NCBI GenBank assembly: GCA_946186175.1
Contig: CAMHMG010000039.1
Coordinates: forward strand, 1 to 15,997
DNA length: 15,997 nucleotides
DNA from: an uncultured Clostridia bacterium
GTDB taxonomy: Bacteria > Bacillota > Clostridia > Lachnospirales > Lachnospiraceae
Direction: 5' to 3'
The notes beneath the pieces are model-generated. The model saw only the letters and a program-made list of their open reading frames with translations, was not told the DNA's origin and did not search any database. A program made the translations under genes and the position numbers. Shown piece by piece: positions 6,672 to 14,859 of the stretch. Numbering within the stretch: position 1 is the first letter of the stretch; each line of letters begins with the position of its first letter.

Positions 6672-7301
6672 ATGAATAAGAATGGTATGTTAATTGTAAT
6701 CTCAGGTTTTTCCGGCGTAGGAAAGGGAACAGCTGTTAAGAAATTAGTTGAGAAATACGGATATAGTCTTTCGGTCTCAGCAACCACCAGAGCTCCGAGA
6801 GAGGGAGAGGTTGATGGAGTAGATTATCATTTTAAGACTGTTGAAGAATTTGAACAGCTGATCGACTATAACGGATTCATTGAATGGGCACAGTATGTTG
6901 AGAATTATTATGGTACGCCTAAGAAGTTTGTTGAAGATGAGCTAAGTAAAGGACAGGATGTAATTCTTGAGATTGAGGTTCAGGGAGCCATGCATATCAA
7001 GGAGCAGTATCCCGATGCGGTTCTGATCTTTATAACCGCACCTGATGCAGCGACACTTAAGAGTCGTCTTGAGGGCAGAGGCACAGAGGATGATAAGGTT
7101 ATAGCTAAGAGACTTAAGCGTGCATTTGAAGAGACAGATGATATGGTATCATATGACTATCTGGTAGTTAATGATGATCTTGAAACTTGTGTTGATGATA
7201 TTCATTCGGTCATATGCGCAGAGAGTTTCAAGTCATCGCGTAACAGGGAATATATGCAGAATATGAAGTCTGAATTAGAGACAATCAGAAATAATAAGTG
7301 A
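6672..7301 (+). CDS. gmk: Guanylate kinase
   Basis: Phosphorylates GMP to GDP with ATP, an essential step of guanine nucleotide synthesis and a drain on the alarmone precursor pool. The 209-residue length is typical. The P-loop is GFSGVGKGT (12-20), with Phe where many homologs have Pro. The GMP-binding region SATTRAPREGEVDGVDYHF (about 36-54) and ILEIEVQGAMHIKEQYP (about 97-113) follow, as does the lid-region RLEGRGTEDDKVIAKRL. AAGGTGA (6661-6667) sits just before ATG 6672; ATG 6687 is an in-frame alternative that would still keep the P-loop. It lies between yicC and rpoZ as in many Firmicutes. Confidence 0.96.
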   Translation: MNKNGMLIVISGFSGVGKGTAVKKLVEKYGYSLSVSATTRAPREGEVDGVDYHFKTVEEFEQLIDYNGFIEWAQYVENYYGTPKKFVEDELSKGQDVILEIEVQGAMHIKEQYPDAVLIFITAPDAATLKSRLEGRGTEDDKVIAKRLKRAFEETDDMVSYDYLVVNDDLETCVDDIHSVICAESFKSSRNREYMQNMKSELETIRNNK

Positions 7302-7310
7302 TAGAAATAA

Positions 7311-7338
7311 TCGAAACAAATTGATTTTGATTTATAAT
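7311..7338 (+). promoter_or_regulatory. Weak candidate internal promoter before rpoZ
   Basis: A perfect TATAAT (7333-7338) lies 16 bases after TCGAAA (7311-7316), which matches four of six -35 bases. The 91-base gap between gmk and rpoZ leaves room for a promoter, but the region is very A/T-rich and chance matches are likely. Confidence 0.3.
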
Positions 7339-7392
7339 TATTTAATAAGCAATCAACTAATTAGAAGTGTAAATGAAAGGAGCATTTATATT

Positions 7393-7632
7393 ATGATTCA
7401 TCCGTCGTATACAGATTTGATGGCAGTTGTTAACAGTGAGGTAGAACCGGGAGAACAGCCGGTGGTACAGAGCAGATATTCAATCGTTCTTGCAACAGCT
7501 AAGCGCGCAAGACAGATTATTGCCGGAGAGAAGCCGCATGTTCCTGCAGCAGGAAAGAAGCCATTATCTGTTGCTGTTGATGAGCTGTATCAGAGCAAAG
7601 TTAAGATTGTCGGTGATGACGAGGAAGAGTAA
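7393..7632 (+). CDS. rpoZ: RNA polymerase omega subunit
   Basis: A 79-residue omega subunit, which assists assembly and stability of the beta-prime subunit of RNA polymerase. It has the family pattern MIHPSYTDLM, then QSRYSIVLATAKRARQI (about 26-42), then KKPLSVAVDELYQSKVKI, ending in an acidic tail DDEEE. The start is ATG 7393 because AAAGGAG (7376-7382) lies 10 bases upstream and omega proteins begin at this point. An in-frame TTG at 7321 would add 24 unconserved residues and is rejected. It is the last gene of the yicC-gmk-rpoZ unit, closed by the terminator 10 bases downstream. In related genomes the next gene is usually coaBC; here it is a MurE-like ligase. Confidence 0.94.
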   Translation: MIHPSYTDLMAVVNSEVEPGEQPVVQSRYSIVLATAKRARQIIAGEKPHVPAAGKKPLSVAVDELYQSKVKIVGDDEEE

Positions 7633-7641
7633 TAACTAATT

Positions 7642-7667
7642 GGGCTGTCTTTTTGACAGCTCTTTTT
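7642..7667 (+). terminator. Rho-independent terminator after rpoZ
   Basis: An 8-bp stem (7642-7649 with 7655-7662, one G-T pair) with loop TTTTT is followed at once by TTTTT (7663-7667). It begins 10 bases after the rpoZ stop codon. Confidence 0.88.
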
Positions 7668-7740
7668 GTGATACAGATGTTTTGTGGCTTGTGTGTGCAC
7701 TGTGAATAGTAACAAATATAAATAGGAGGGATGATGTGGA

Positions 7741-9246
7741 ATGAAACTTGAACTACTACTAAAAGATGTTGAATACACCATAGTCAGAGGAAGTCTTGAC
7801 AGAGAAATATCAGGTGTAGAGAACGATTCGAGAAATATTACTGAGGGTACTCTCTTTTTCTGTATTAAGGGTGCTAATTTTGACGGACATCAATTTGTAA
7901 AGCAGGTGGTTTCTGACGGAGCGGGTGCTCTTATAGTTGAAGATGATGTAGATCTCGATGATGATAAGGATGTGGCTGTTATTAAGGTTGACAGCACGCG
8001 TTATGCAATGGGAGTGATAAGTGCTGCGTTTTACGGAAATCCTGCAGATAAACTTACAGTGATAGGTATTACCGGAACTAAGGGTAAGACTACTACAACA
8101 TATATGATCAAGTCGATGTTAGAGAAAGCCGGAAAGAAAACGGGACTTATCGGTACCATAGAAGTTATCAATGGAGACAACGTAACACCGGCTAAGAATA
8201 CCACACCTGAGTCCATTGTTATTCAGAGATATCTTAAGGAAATGGTTGATAACGGTTTGGACAGTGTTGTTATGGAAGTATCTTCGCAGGGTCTTATGTT
8301 AGACAGGGTTGCCGGTATTTCCTTTGATTACGGGATTTTTTCCAATCTTTCGGAAGACCATATCGGACCTAACGAGCATAAGACATTTGAGGAGTACATG
8401 GGCTGGAAAGCGAAGTTGTTTACTCTTTGTAAGAAGGGCATTTTCAACATAGATGATAATTATGCCGGGAATATGATGAAGTCATGCACCTGTGAGGTGG
8501 TTACTTATGGTTTAAATGATAAGGCTGATTATCAGGCAAGGAATGTTGAACTCTATGAAAGAGATGGTGAGCTTGGTATAACCTATGATCTTGACGGAAA
8601 GTATCAGGGTAAGGTAAGGGTAAGTCTTCCGGGCGATTTCTCAGTACATAACTCATTATCCGCGATAGCTTTGGCGTCGGAGATGGGCGTTGATATGAAT
8701 ATAATCCTTGAGATTCTATGTAACATTCATGTCAAGGGCAGGGTTGAAATGATTCCGATTTCGGACTCATTTACTCTTATGATAGACTATGCGCATAATG
8801 CGATGAGCTTAGAGAGCATATTAAAGACATTAAGAGCTTACTCACCGAAACGCCTTGTATGTCTTTTTGGCTGTGGTGGCAACAGGTCAAGGAGCAGAAG
8901 ATTTGAGATGGGTGAGGTTTCCGGTAATATGGCAGATCTTACCATAATCACCTCCGATAATCCAAGAAATGAGGAGCCACAAGCTATAATTGATGATATC
9001 AAAGTGGGCATCGGAAAGACTGCCGGAGAGTATGTAGAAATTATAGATAGAAAAGAAGCAATAAGATATGCAATAATGAATGCACAAGAAGGCGATGTGA
9101 TAATCCTTGCGGGCAAGGGACATGAGGATTATCAGGAGATAAAGGGAAAGAAATATCATATGGATGAGCGTGAGCTTATCAAAGAGGTGTTAGAGGAAGA
9201 GGATGTCAAGAAAATTTGCGGATATAATAATAGATATTTCTCATGA
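7741..9246 (+). CDS. murE: MurE-like UDP-MurNAc-tripeptide ligase, variant subfamily
   Basis: A Mur ligase of 501 residues. MurE adds the third stem-peptide residue to UDP-MurNAc-L-Ala-D-Glu, using ATP, in cytoplasmic peptidoglycan precursor synthesis. The order of parts is correct: uridine-binding N-domain (SGVENDSRNI, about 24-33), P-loop GTKGKTT (112-118), TTPES (154-158), the probable carbamylated Lys223 (GWKAKLF), and DNPR (406-409), the signature of meso-diaminopimelate-adding enzymes. Some motifs depart from ordinary MurE: NLSEDHIGPNEH (202-213) instead of NLTxDHLDxH, DYAHNAM (349-355) instead of DYAHTPD, and GCGGNRSRSRR (377-387) instead of GCGGDRDRTKR. It may therefore be a paralog beside a standard murE elsewhere, with altered substrate or role. 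TAGGAGGG (7723-7730) precedes ATG 7741. Its 3' end overlaps priA by 44 bases. No convincing promoter is seen in the short upstream gap. Confidence 0.85.
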   Translation: MKLELLLKDVEYTIVRGSLDREISGVENDSRNITEGTLFFCIKGANFDGHQFVKQVVSDGAGALIVEDDVDLDDDKDVAVIKVDSTRYAMGVISAAFYGNPADKLTVIGITGTKGKTTTTYMIKSMLEKAGKKTGLIGTIEVINGDNVTPAKNTTPESIVIQRYLKEMVDNGLDSVVMEVSSQGLMLDRVAGISFDYGIFSNLSEDHIGPNEHKTFEEYMGWKAKLFTLCKKGIFNIDDNYAGNMMKSCTCEVVTYGLNDKADYQARNVELYERDGELGITYDLDGKYQGKVRVSLPGDFSVHNSLSAIALASEMGVDMNIILEILCNIHVKGRVEMIPISDSFTLMIDYAHNAMSLESILKTLRAYSPKRLVCLFGCGGNRSRSRRFEMGEVSGNMADLTIITSDNPRNEEPQAIIDDIKVGIGKTAGEYVEIIDRKEAIRYAIMNAQEGDVIILAGKGHEDYQEIKGKKYHMDERELIKEVLEEEDVKKICGYNNRYFS

Positions 9247-11512
9247 GGCGATTGACAGAACGTTTCAATATATAATACCGGAAGAATTAGAGGGACGGGT
9301 ACATCTAGGAGTGTGTGTATCCATCCCTTTTGGTCGTGGAAACAGTGTTAGAAAAGGATATGTTATAGGACTGTCTGATAAAGCAGAAATAGATGAATCG
9401 AGACTTAAAAGTATAATATCGGTCAATGATAAGGATGTTGAGGTGTCGGGTTCTCTGATAGAGCTTGCTGCATTTATCAAGGAGACTTACGGATCAACCA
9501 TGATAAATGCGTTAAACACCGTAATGCCAATAAGGCAAAAGGTAAAAAGTCTTGTAAAAAAAGAAGTCAGACTGCTGATAAAGCAGGAGGAAATACCCTC
9601 CTATATAGAAAGATATGAAAAGAGAAGAGCAAAGGCAAAGATAAGACTGTTAAGTGAGCTTGCGGATGAGGTGGTCCTTCCTTATGAATTAGTTACGGGA
9701 AAGCTTAATGTTTCAGCTGCCACGATTAAGGCTATGGAGAAAGAAGGAGTGCTTTCGGTTGAAGAGGAGGGGTATTACAGAAACGTAATAGGTAACAAGC
9801 TTCTTAGAGAGACATTAGACGATTATGCCAATTATGCCGGTAATCCTTCGGACTTAGGCGGGCTGGGCAGAAAGTTAAAGCGAGAGATATTAAATGATGA
9901 ACAAAAACAGGTGATAGATACAGTAACCACTGATATTGACAACGGTGATAATAAGACTTATCTTCTAAAGGGAATAACCGGAAGCGGTAAGACTCTTGTT
10001 TATATAGAGATAATAGAGCATGTATTAAATCAGGGAAAACAGGCTATAGTCCTTATACCGGAGATAGCACTTACCTATCAGACCGTGAAAAGATTCAGGA
10101 ACAGATTCGGTGATAAGGTGACTATAATGAATTCCAGACTTTCAAAGGGGGAGAGATTCGATCAGTTTGAGAGGGCAAAAAACGGAGATGTGTCTGTAAT
10201 GATCGGTCCGAGATCGGCACTATTTGCTCCGTTTGAGAGACTTGGAATAATAGTTATAGATGAAGAACACGAGACAACTTACAAAAGTGATCAGCCTCCC
10301 AAATATCATGCGAGAGAGGTCGCAATACACAGAGCGAAGATGTGTGGTGCTTCGGTGCTTTTAGGATCTGCGACACCGTCTGTTGAGGCTTATCAGAAAG
10401 CGTTAGATGGAGAGTATGAACTGATGAGTCTCACAAAACGTGCCAGAGAAAACGCAGAGCTTTCACGTGTAACTGTCGTAGATTTGAGAAATGAGCTGAA
10501 AAATGGCAACAAGAGTATGTTCAGTTCTCATTTGAAAAAAGCGATTGAATCAAGACTTAAAAATGGAGAACAGACTATGCTCTTCATTAACAGGAGGGGA
10601 TATGCGGGCTTTGTGTCCTGCAGAAGCTGCGGACATGTATTCATATGTCCTCACTGTGATGTGTCACTGACTATTCATGACAGTAAGACGGCAAGAGAAA
10701 GACTTGTATGCCACTACTGCGGTCACGAGCAGAAAAAACCTGAAAAGTGTCCGGAATGCGGTTCGGCATTTATTGCAGGTTTTGGTGTGGGAACGCAGAA
10801 GGTTGAAGAGTCCGTTTTAAAGCTTTTTCCCCAAGCGAGAGTTCTTAGGATGGATGCGGATACAACTAAGAAAAAGGATTCGCATGAAAAGATTTTGTCT
10901 GAATTTTCGTGTGGAGAAGCTGATATCCTGATAGGAACACAGATGATAGTCAAAGGACATGATTTTCCTGATGTTACATTAGTAGGTGTTATTGCGGCTG
11001 ACACGACTCTTTTTGAAAGTGATTACAGGGCAAGTGAGAAGACCTTTGATCTGTTGACGCAGGCTGCGGGAAGAGCCGGAAGAGGAAACGTTCCGGGCGA
11101 AGTAGTCATTCAGACATATAAGCCTGACCATTATTGTATCAATGCGGCAGCGCATCAGGACTATGAGAGGTTCTTTGAAGATGAACGAGCCTACAGAAAA
11201 ACGTTGTCATACCCGCCTTATTCACATATGATGGCTGTTTTTATGGAATCGCCGGCTGATGACATTTCAATAAAGCTGGCAGACTTTGTTTCTGATAAGA
11301 TCAGATCATCATTTAAGATCCGTATGATAGGTCCGTGTGAAGCAGGAATATATAAGCTTGGTGATAAGTATAGAAGAGTGATATATCTCAAAGATAAAGA
11401 ACTGTCAAATTTGACTGCGGTCAAAGATTACATGGAGGGACAACTGGAGAATGCCGAGAAATATAAGGAGTGCTATGTAAGTTTTGACCTTGATCCAATG
11501 AGAAGTTACTAG
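9203..11512 (+). CDS. priA: Primosomal protein N' (replication restart helicase PriA)
   Basis: A 3'-to-5' superfamily 2 DNA helicase that recognises stalled forks and D-loops and reloads the replisome. At 769 residues it is of normal size. The N-terminal DNA-binding domain starts with ADIIIDISHEAIDRTFQY. The helicase core has Walker A GITGSGKT (257-264), the DEEH box (353-356), GSATPS (388-393) and the motif VI region QAAGRAGRG (620-628). Eight zinc-binding cysteines lie at 473, 476, 482, 485, 503, 506, 516 and 519, inserted in the second helicase lobe as in known PriA. ATG 9203 lies inside the end of murE, with a GAGGAAGAGG-like purine run before it, so the two genes are probably translationally coupled. 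All catalytic features look intact. Confidence 0.96.
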   Translation: MSRKFADIIIDISHEAIDRTFQYIIPEELEGRVHLGVCVSIPFGRGNSVRKGYVIGLSDKAEIDESRLKSIISVNDKDVEVSGSLIELAAFIKETYGSTMINALNTVMPIRQKVKSLVKKEVRLLIKQEEIPSYIERYEKRRAKAKIRLLSELADEVVLPYELVTGKLNVSAATIKAMEKEGVLSVEEEGYYRNVIGNKLLRETLDDYANYAGNPSDLGGLGRKLKREILNDEQKQVIDTVTTDIDNGDNKTYLLKGITGSGKTLVYIEIIEHVLNQGKQAIVLIPEIALTYQTVKRFRNRFGDKVTIMNSRLSKGERFDQFERAKNGDVSVMIGPRSALFAPFERLGIIVIDEEHETTYKSDQPPKYHAREVAIHRAKMCGASVLLGSATPSVEAYQKALDGEYELMSLTKRARENAELSRVTVVDLRNELKNGNKSMFSSHLKKAIESRLKNGEQTMLFINRRGYAGFVSCRSCGHVFICPHCDVSLTIHDSKTARERLVCHYCGHEQKKPEKCPECGSAFIAGFGVGTQKVEESVLKLFPQARVLRMDADTTKKKDSHEKILSEFSCGEADILIGTQMIVKGHDFPDVTLVGVIAADTTLFESDYRASEKTFDLLTQAAGRAGRGNVPGEVVIQTYKPDHYCINAAAHQDYERFFEDERAYRKTLSYPPYSHMMAVFMESPADDISIKLADFVSDKIRSSFKIRMIGPCEAGIYKLGDKYRRVIYLKDKELSNLTAVKDYMEGQLENAEKYKECYVSFDLDPMRSY

Positions 11513-11542
11513 GTATAACACTAAGTTTGGCATCAAACGACA

Positions 11543-11571
11543 TTGTAAAACGAGCGTGCGTGTGATATATT
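11543..11571 (+). promoter_or_regulatory. Candidate promoter for def-fmt
   Basis: TTGTAA (11543-11548) and TATATT (11566-11571) are separated by 17 bases. A start near 11578 would yield a leader of about 140 bases containing the stem-loops listed next. The surroundings are A/T-rich, so chance agreement is possible. Confidence 0.45.
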
Positions 11572-11582
11572 ATATTGTGATA

Positions 11583-11690
11583 TGGGTGTCAAAAGTACCA
11601 TTTGCCACCCAATGATATACGAGTTGCTATATTACTTTGCAATTTCCGCAACTCTACAGACCTTCGAAATCCGCACATGCCTTCGTGGCA
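11583..11690 (+). promoter_or_regulatory. Structured leader between priA and def
   Basis: Three local stems follow one another. Positions 11583-11593 pair with 11601-11611 (10 pairs, one T-C mismatch). GAGTTGC (11621-11627) pairs with GCAACTC (11648-11654). TGCC (11678-11681) pairs with GGCA (11687-11690). CTTTGC (11635-11640) can alternatively pair with GCAAAG (11688-11693), which would compete with the third stem, and CCTTCG occurs twice (11661-11666, 11680-11685). The leader ends in AGGAG (11707-11711). I do not recognise a known riboswitch class. It may be a cis-regulatory RNA or a dispersed intergenic repeat. Confidence 0.4.
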
Positions 11691-11720
11691 AAGAAAATAT
11701 ATAATTAGGAGATATGAATA

Positions 11721-12218
11721 ATGGCACTAAGACAGATAAGAGTAGATGGCGATGATATTTTAAGAAAGAAATGTAAAGTGGTTAAGGAGATGAATGAGAG
11801 AACAGAAACTCTCATTGATGATATGTTGGAAACTATGTATGATGCGCAAGGCGTTGGACTTGCAGCCCCCCAGGTCGGAGTTCTTAAGCGTATTGTAGTA
11901 ATCGATGTTGATTATGAGAATCCATATGAGAATCCTTACGTAATGATCAATCCGGTCATTCTTGAGAGTGACGGAGAGCAATGCGGAGATGAGGGATGTT
12001 TAAGTATCCCGGGTAAGATTGCAGAGGTTACAAGACCAAACAGAGTGGTTGTGAAATACCAGGACAGAGAAATGAAAGAGGTTATATTAGAGGCTACTGA
12101 ATTGTTTGCCAGAGCTATATGTCATGAGTTGGATCATTTGGAAGGCATTCTTTATAAAGATGTTGCTGAAGGACCTTTGCGTGATGCAGATGAAGCTATG
12201 TATGAGGATGAAGAATGA
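11721..12218 (+). CDS. def: Peptide deformylase
   Basis: Removes the formyl group from the N-terminal methionine of new proteins at the ribosome exit, using a metal ion (normally Fe2+). All three family motifs are intact in the 165-residue protein: GVGLAAPQ (44-51), EGCLS (91-95, metal ligand Cys93) and HELDH (135-139, metal ligands His135 and His139, catalytic Glu136). EGCLS and the short length point to the type 1 form seen in many clostridia. AGGAG (11707-11711) lies 9 bases before ATG 11721. It is co-directional with fmt (42-base gap), pairing the enzyme that removes the formyl group with the one that installs it. Confidence 0.96.
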   Translation: MALRQIRVDGDDILRKKCKVVKEMNERTETLIDDMLETMYDAQGVGLAAPQVGVLKRIVVIDVDYENPYENPYVMINPVILESDGEQCGDEGCLSIPGKIAEVTRPNRVVVKYQDREMKEVILEATELFARAICHELDHLEGILYKDVAEGPLRDADEAMYEDEE

Positions 12219-12260
12219 TAGATTTTGCTAATAAAATTATAAGATGAAACAGGTGGTTAT

Positions 12261-13196
12261 ATGAAAATAGTATTTATGGGTACGCCGGATTTTGCGGTGA
12301 ATACCTTAGAAGCATTGATTAAAGCCGGACATGAGATAGCACTTGTTGTTACTCAGCCGGATAAGGCAAAGGGACGAGGAAAGAAACTTGTCTATTCTGC
12401 TGTTAAGGAGTCGGCGTTAGGTCACGGGCTTTTGGTTGCGCAGCCTGAGAAGGTAAGAGATGAAGAATTTGTGGAAAAGCTTAGAAAGATCGCACCTGAA
12501 GTGATCGTAGTAGTTGCGTTTGGACAGATACTTCCGGAGAGCATTCTTTCTATGCCTAAGTTTGGATGTGTTAATGTTCATGCATCACTTCTTCCTGAGT
12601 ACAGAGGTGCTGCACCGATCCAATGGGCTGTTATAGACGGACTTGAAAAGACCGGAGTTACGACCATGTATATGGATAAGGGTCTTGATACCGGAGATAT
12701 TATTGAACAGAGAACTATTGATATCGCACCTGATGAGACAGGTGGTTCGCTGTTTGACAAGCTTGCCGTATTAGGTGGAGAGATAATCGTTGATACGCTT
12801 GATTCGTTAGAAAAAGGAACAGCTTCAAGGACACCTCAGGATAATAATAAGTCGAGCTATGCGAAGATGCTTAATAAAGATATGGGACATATTGATTTTA
12901 ATGAGGATGCAGCAAAGATTGAACGACTTATAAGAGGACTTAATCCATGGCCGTCAGCATATACTTCAATAGATGGCAAAATGTTAAAGATATATAGAGC
13001 GACCGTAGAAGATGATGAGAATTTAACTGTGGTCAAACCGGGAACTGTCATAGCGGTTGATAAGAAGAGTTTTACGGTATGCTGCGGCAAAGGTACTTTG
13101 AAGATATTGAATCTCCAGCTTGAGGGTAAGAAGAGGATGGATACCGATGCATTTCTACGTGGATATGAGGTCAAGGAAGGAGCAGTGCTTGTATAG
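12261..13196 (+). CDS. fmt: Methionyl-tRNA formyltransferase
   Basis: Formylates Met-tRNA(fMet) with 10-formyltetrahydrofolate, enabling normal initiation of translation. The 311-residue protein has the standard N-terminal formyltransferase fold: MKIVFMGTPDFAV, TQPDKAKGRGKK (the loop that contacts the tRNA acceptor stem), the catalytic NVHASLLPEYRGAAPIQW (Asn105, His107) and GLDTGDI (Asp143). The C-terminal OB-like domain (about 205-311) begins near LIRGLNPWPSAYT. AGGTGG (12251-12256) precedes ATG 12261. It is very likely cotranscribed with def. No deviation from the family is seen. Confidence 0.96.
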   Translation: MKIVFMGTPDFAVNTLEALIKAGHEIALVVTQPDKAKGRGKKLVYSAVKESALGHGLLVAQPEKVRDEEFVEKLRKIAPEVIVVVAFGQILPESILSMPKFGCVNVHASLLPEYRGAAPIQWAVIDGLEKTGVTTMYMDKGLDTGDIIEQRTIDIAPDETGGSLFDKLAVLGGEIIVDTLDSLEKGTASRTPQDNNKSSYAKMLNKDMGHIDFNEDAAKIERLIRGLNPWPSAYTSIDGKMLKIYRATVEDDENLTVVKPGTVIAVDKKSFTVCCGKGTLKILNLQLEGKKRMDTDAFLRGYEVKEGAVLV

Positions 13197-13237
13197 CTGT
13201 CGCGTATCTATGAAGCATACCTGAATAGATACGATAG
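13197..13237 (+). repeat. Hairpin between fmt and rsmB
   Basis: A 9-bp perfect stem (13203-13211 with 13225-13233) surrounds a 13-base loop. An alternative pairing extends to 13 bp (13197-13202 and 13205-13211 with 13225-13237), with two bulged bases and one G-T pair. It starts directly after the fmt stop codon. No T-tract follows, so termination would be poor; processing, mRNA-end protection or regulation are alternatives. The rest of the 141-base gap is A/T-rich with no clear promoter. Confidence 0.6.
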
Positions 13238-13346
13238 AATTACGAATTAAGTATAATTGTGGATTAAATATAACAATGTTCAGAGTAACTATTAAAATTT
13301 TTTTAAGATATTTTTACAGAGATGAGCATAAGGAGATATGGTCAAC

Positions 13347-14726
13347 GTGAAAAATGAAGAGAATATCAGAGAGCTTGCCATGGACGTGCTATTAGAGGCA
13401 GAAAAGAATGAGATATTTGTAAAAGACGCCTTAAACAGACAGCTGTTTGCTCATCAGTTCTTAAGCAAGCAGGATAGGGCGTTTTTGTCTCGTCTTGTCG
13501 AGGGCGTTACGGAATATACTATTAAGCTTGATTACATTATTAATTGCTATAGTAAGACCAAGGTCAATAAATGCAAACCTTTGATCAGAGTTTTGCTGCG
13601 CATGGGAGTATACCAGATGTTTTATATGGACAGTGTTCCTGATCAGGCTGCGGTTAACGAGTGCGTCAAGCTTGCAAAGAAAAGAGGATTTGCCAATCTG
13701 TCCGGTTTTATTAACGGAGTGTTAAGACAGGTAGGAAGAAATAAGGATAAGATATCTTTTCCTACGGAAGAAGAGGATGCTGTCAATCATCTGTCCATCA
13801 AGTATTCGATGCCTGCGTGGATAGTTGAAAAATATATCGAGTGGTTTGGAAAAGAAAAGTCTGCTGCAATTCTTAAGGCATCTCTTGAAGAGAAGGATAT
13901 AACAATACGTGTCAATGAGAATAAGATATCTAAGGATACACTTGTCAGTAAACTTGGAGAATACGGAATAGATGTTACTCCCGGCATTTATGTTGATGAT
14001 GCACTGCATCTAAATAAAGTTAACTACGTTAACCGCATACCGGGATTTAATGAAGGAGAATTCTTTATTCAGGATGAAAGCTCTATGCTGGTCTATCACA
14101 TTTCCGGTGTAGAAGATATGGTGAAAGACAATGTCGTCGAACCGATAAGAATACTTGATCTTTGTGCAGCTCCCGGAGGCAAATCAACACATTTTGCGGA
14201 GAAACTTGGAGATAAAGTGCAGATAGAAGCAAGAGATCTTACGGACAGTAAGATAGAAAAGATCAATGAGAATATTGAACGTTTGGGGCTTGATAATATC
14301 AGAACGGTTAAGTATGATGCGCTGGTTTCCGATGAAGACAGACGTGAATATGCCGACATTGTATTGGCGGATCTTCCGTGTTCGGGACTTGGAGTGCTTT
14401 CGGGAAAGAATGATATCAAGTATCATTTAAGAAGAAAACAATTCCTCGAACTTACCAATCTTCAGAGAAATATATTAAGTAATGCCGCAGAGTATGTTAA
14501 GCCGGGTGGAATTCTGATATTTAGTACATGTACTATCAATCCGGCAGAGGATACAGAGAATGCGGAATGGTTCCTGTCACATTTTCCGTTTGAGGGTGAA
14601 GCTTTTGATAAGCTTGTTCCTGAGAATTTGAAGGACTTCATGGAAACTCCGTACAGTCTTCAATTACTGCCAGGTTTTGCAGAGTGTGACGGATTCTATA
14701 TAGCCAGATTCCGTAAGAAATTATAG
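13347..14726 (+). CDS. rsmB: 16S rRNA (cytosine(967)-C(5))-methyltransferase RsmB
   Basis: Methylates C967 of 16S rRNA (E. coli numbering) with S-adenosylmethionine. From GTG 13347 the protein has 459 residues: an N-terminal NusB-like helical RNA-binding domain (about 1-140) and a C-terminal Rossmann methyltransferase. Landmarks are the SAM motif LDLCAAPGGKS (270-280), motif IV ADLPCSGLGVL (PCSG at 344-347, Cys345) and motif VI IFSTCT with the catalytic Cys395. The start is ambiguous. ATG 13338 is only two bases from AAGGAG (13330-13335), so GTG 13347, 11 bases away, is preferred; the difference is three residues. The Zn-peptidase gene often found between fmt and rsmB in clostridia is absent here. 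Confidence 0.94.
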   Translation: MKNEENIRELAMDVLLEAEKNEIFVKDALNRQLFAHQFLSKQDRAFLSRLVEGVTEYTIKLDYIINCYSKTKVNKCKPLIRVLLRMGVYQMFYMDSVPDQAAVNECVKLAKKRGFANLSGFINGVLRQVGRNKDKISFPTEEEDAVNHLSIKYSMPAWIVEKYIEWFGKEKSAAILKASLEEKDITIRVNENKISKDTLVSKLGEYGIDVTPGIYVDDALHLNKVNYVNRIPGFNEGEFFIQDESSMLVYHISGVEDMVKDNVVEPIRILDLCAAPGGKSTHFAEKLGDKVQIEARDLTDSKIEKINENIERLGLDNIRTVKYDALVSDEDRREYADIVLADLPCSGLGVLSGKNDIKYHLRRKQFLELTNLQRNILSNAAEYVKPGGILIFSTCTINPAEDTENAEWFLSHFPFEGEAFDKLVPENLKDFMETPYSLQLLPGFAECDGFYIARFRKKL

Positions 14727-14742
14727 TTATGTATTAGAAGGC

Positions 14743-14781
14743 TATAGGTAACTGTGAAGTGACTTTATAGTTACGACTATA
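14743..14781 (+). repeat. Long hairpin between rsmB and rlmN
   Basis: Twelve pairs join 14748-14759 to 14763-14774 (two G-T) with loop TGA. After a two-base bulge (14775-14776) the stem continues for five pairs (14743-14747 with 14777-14781), 17 bp in all. It is followed by TCAAG rather than a T-tract, so it does not look like a standard terminator. The remaining bases before rlmN are A/T-rich and contain a small 6-bp hairpin (14826-14831 with 14837-14842). Confidence 0.6.
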
Positions 14782-14859
14782 TCAAGTAAACAGGAGTTAA
14801 CTTTCAAAGTAATAATAAAGTTGTAATAACAATATATGTTATAGTGTTTGGAGAAAGAG

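Noticed and set aside
7321..7392. N-terminal extension of rpoZ from TTG 7321
   Set aside because: The added residues match nothing in the omega family, and AAAGGAG at 7376-7382 serves ATG 7393.
11525..11538. Terminator after priA
   Set aside because: Five-bp stem GTTTG/CAAAC with loop GCAT, with no T-tract after it.
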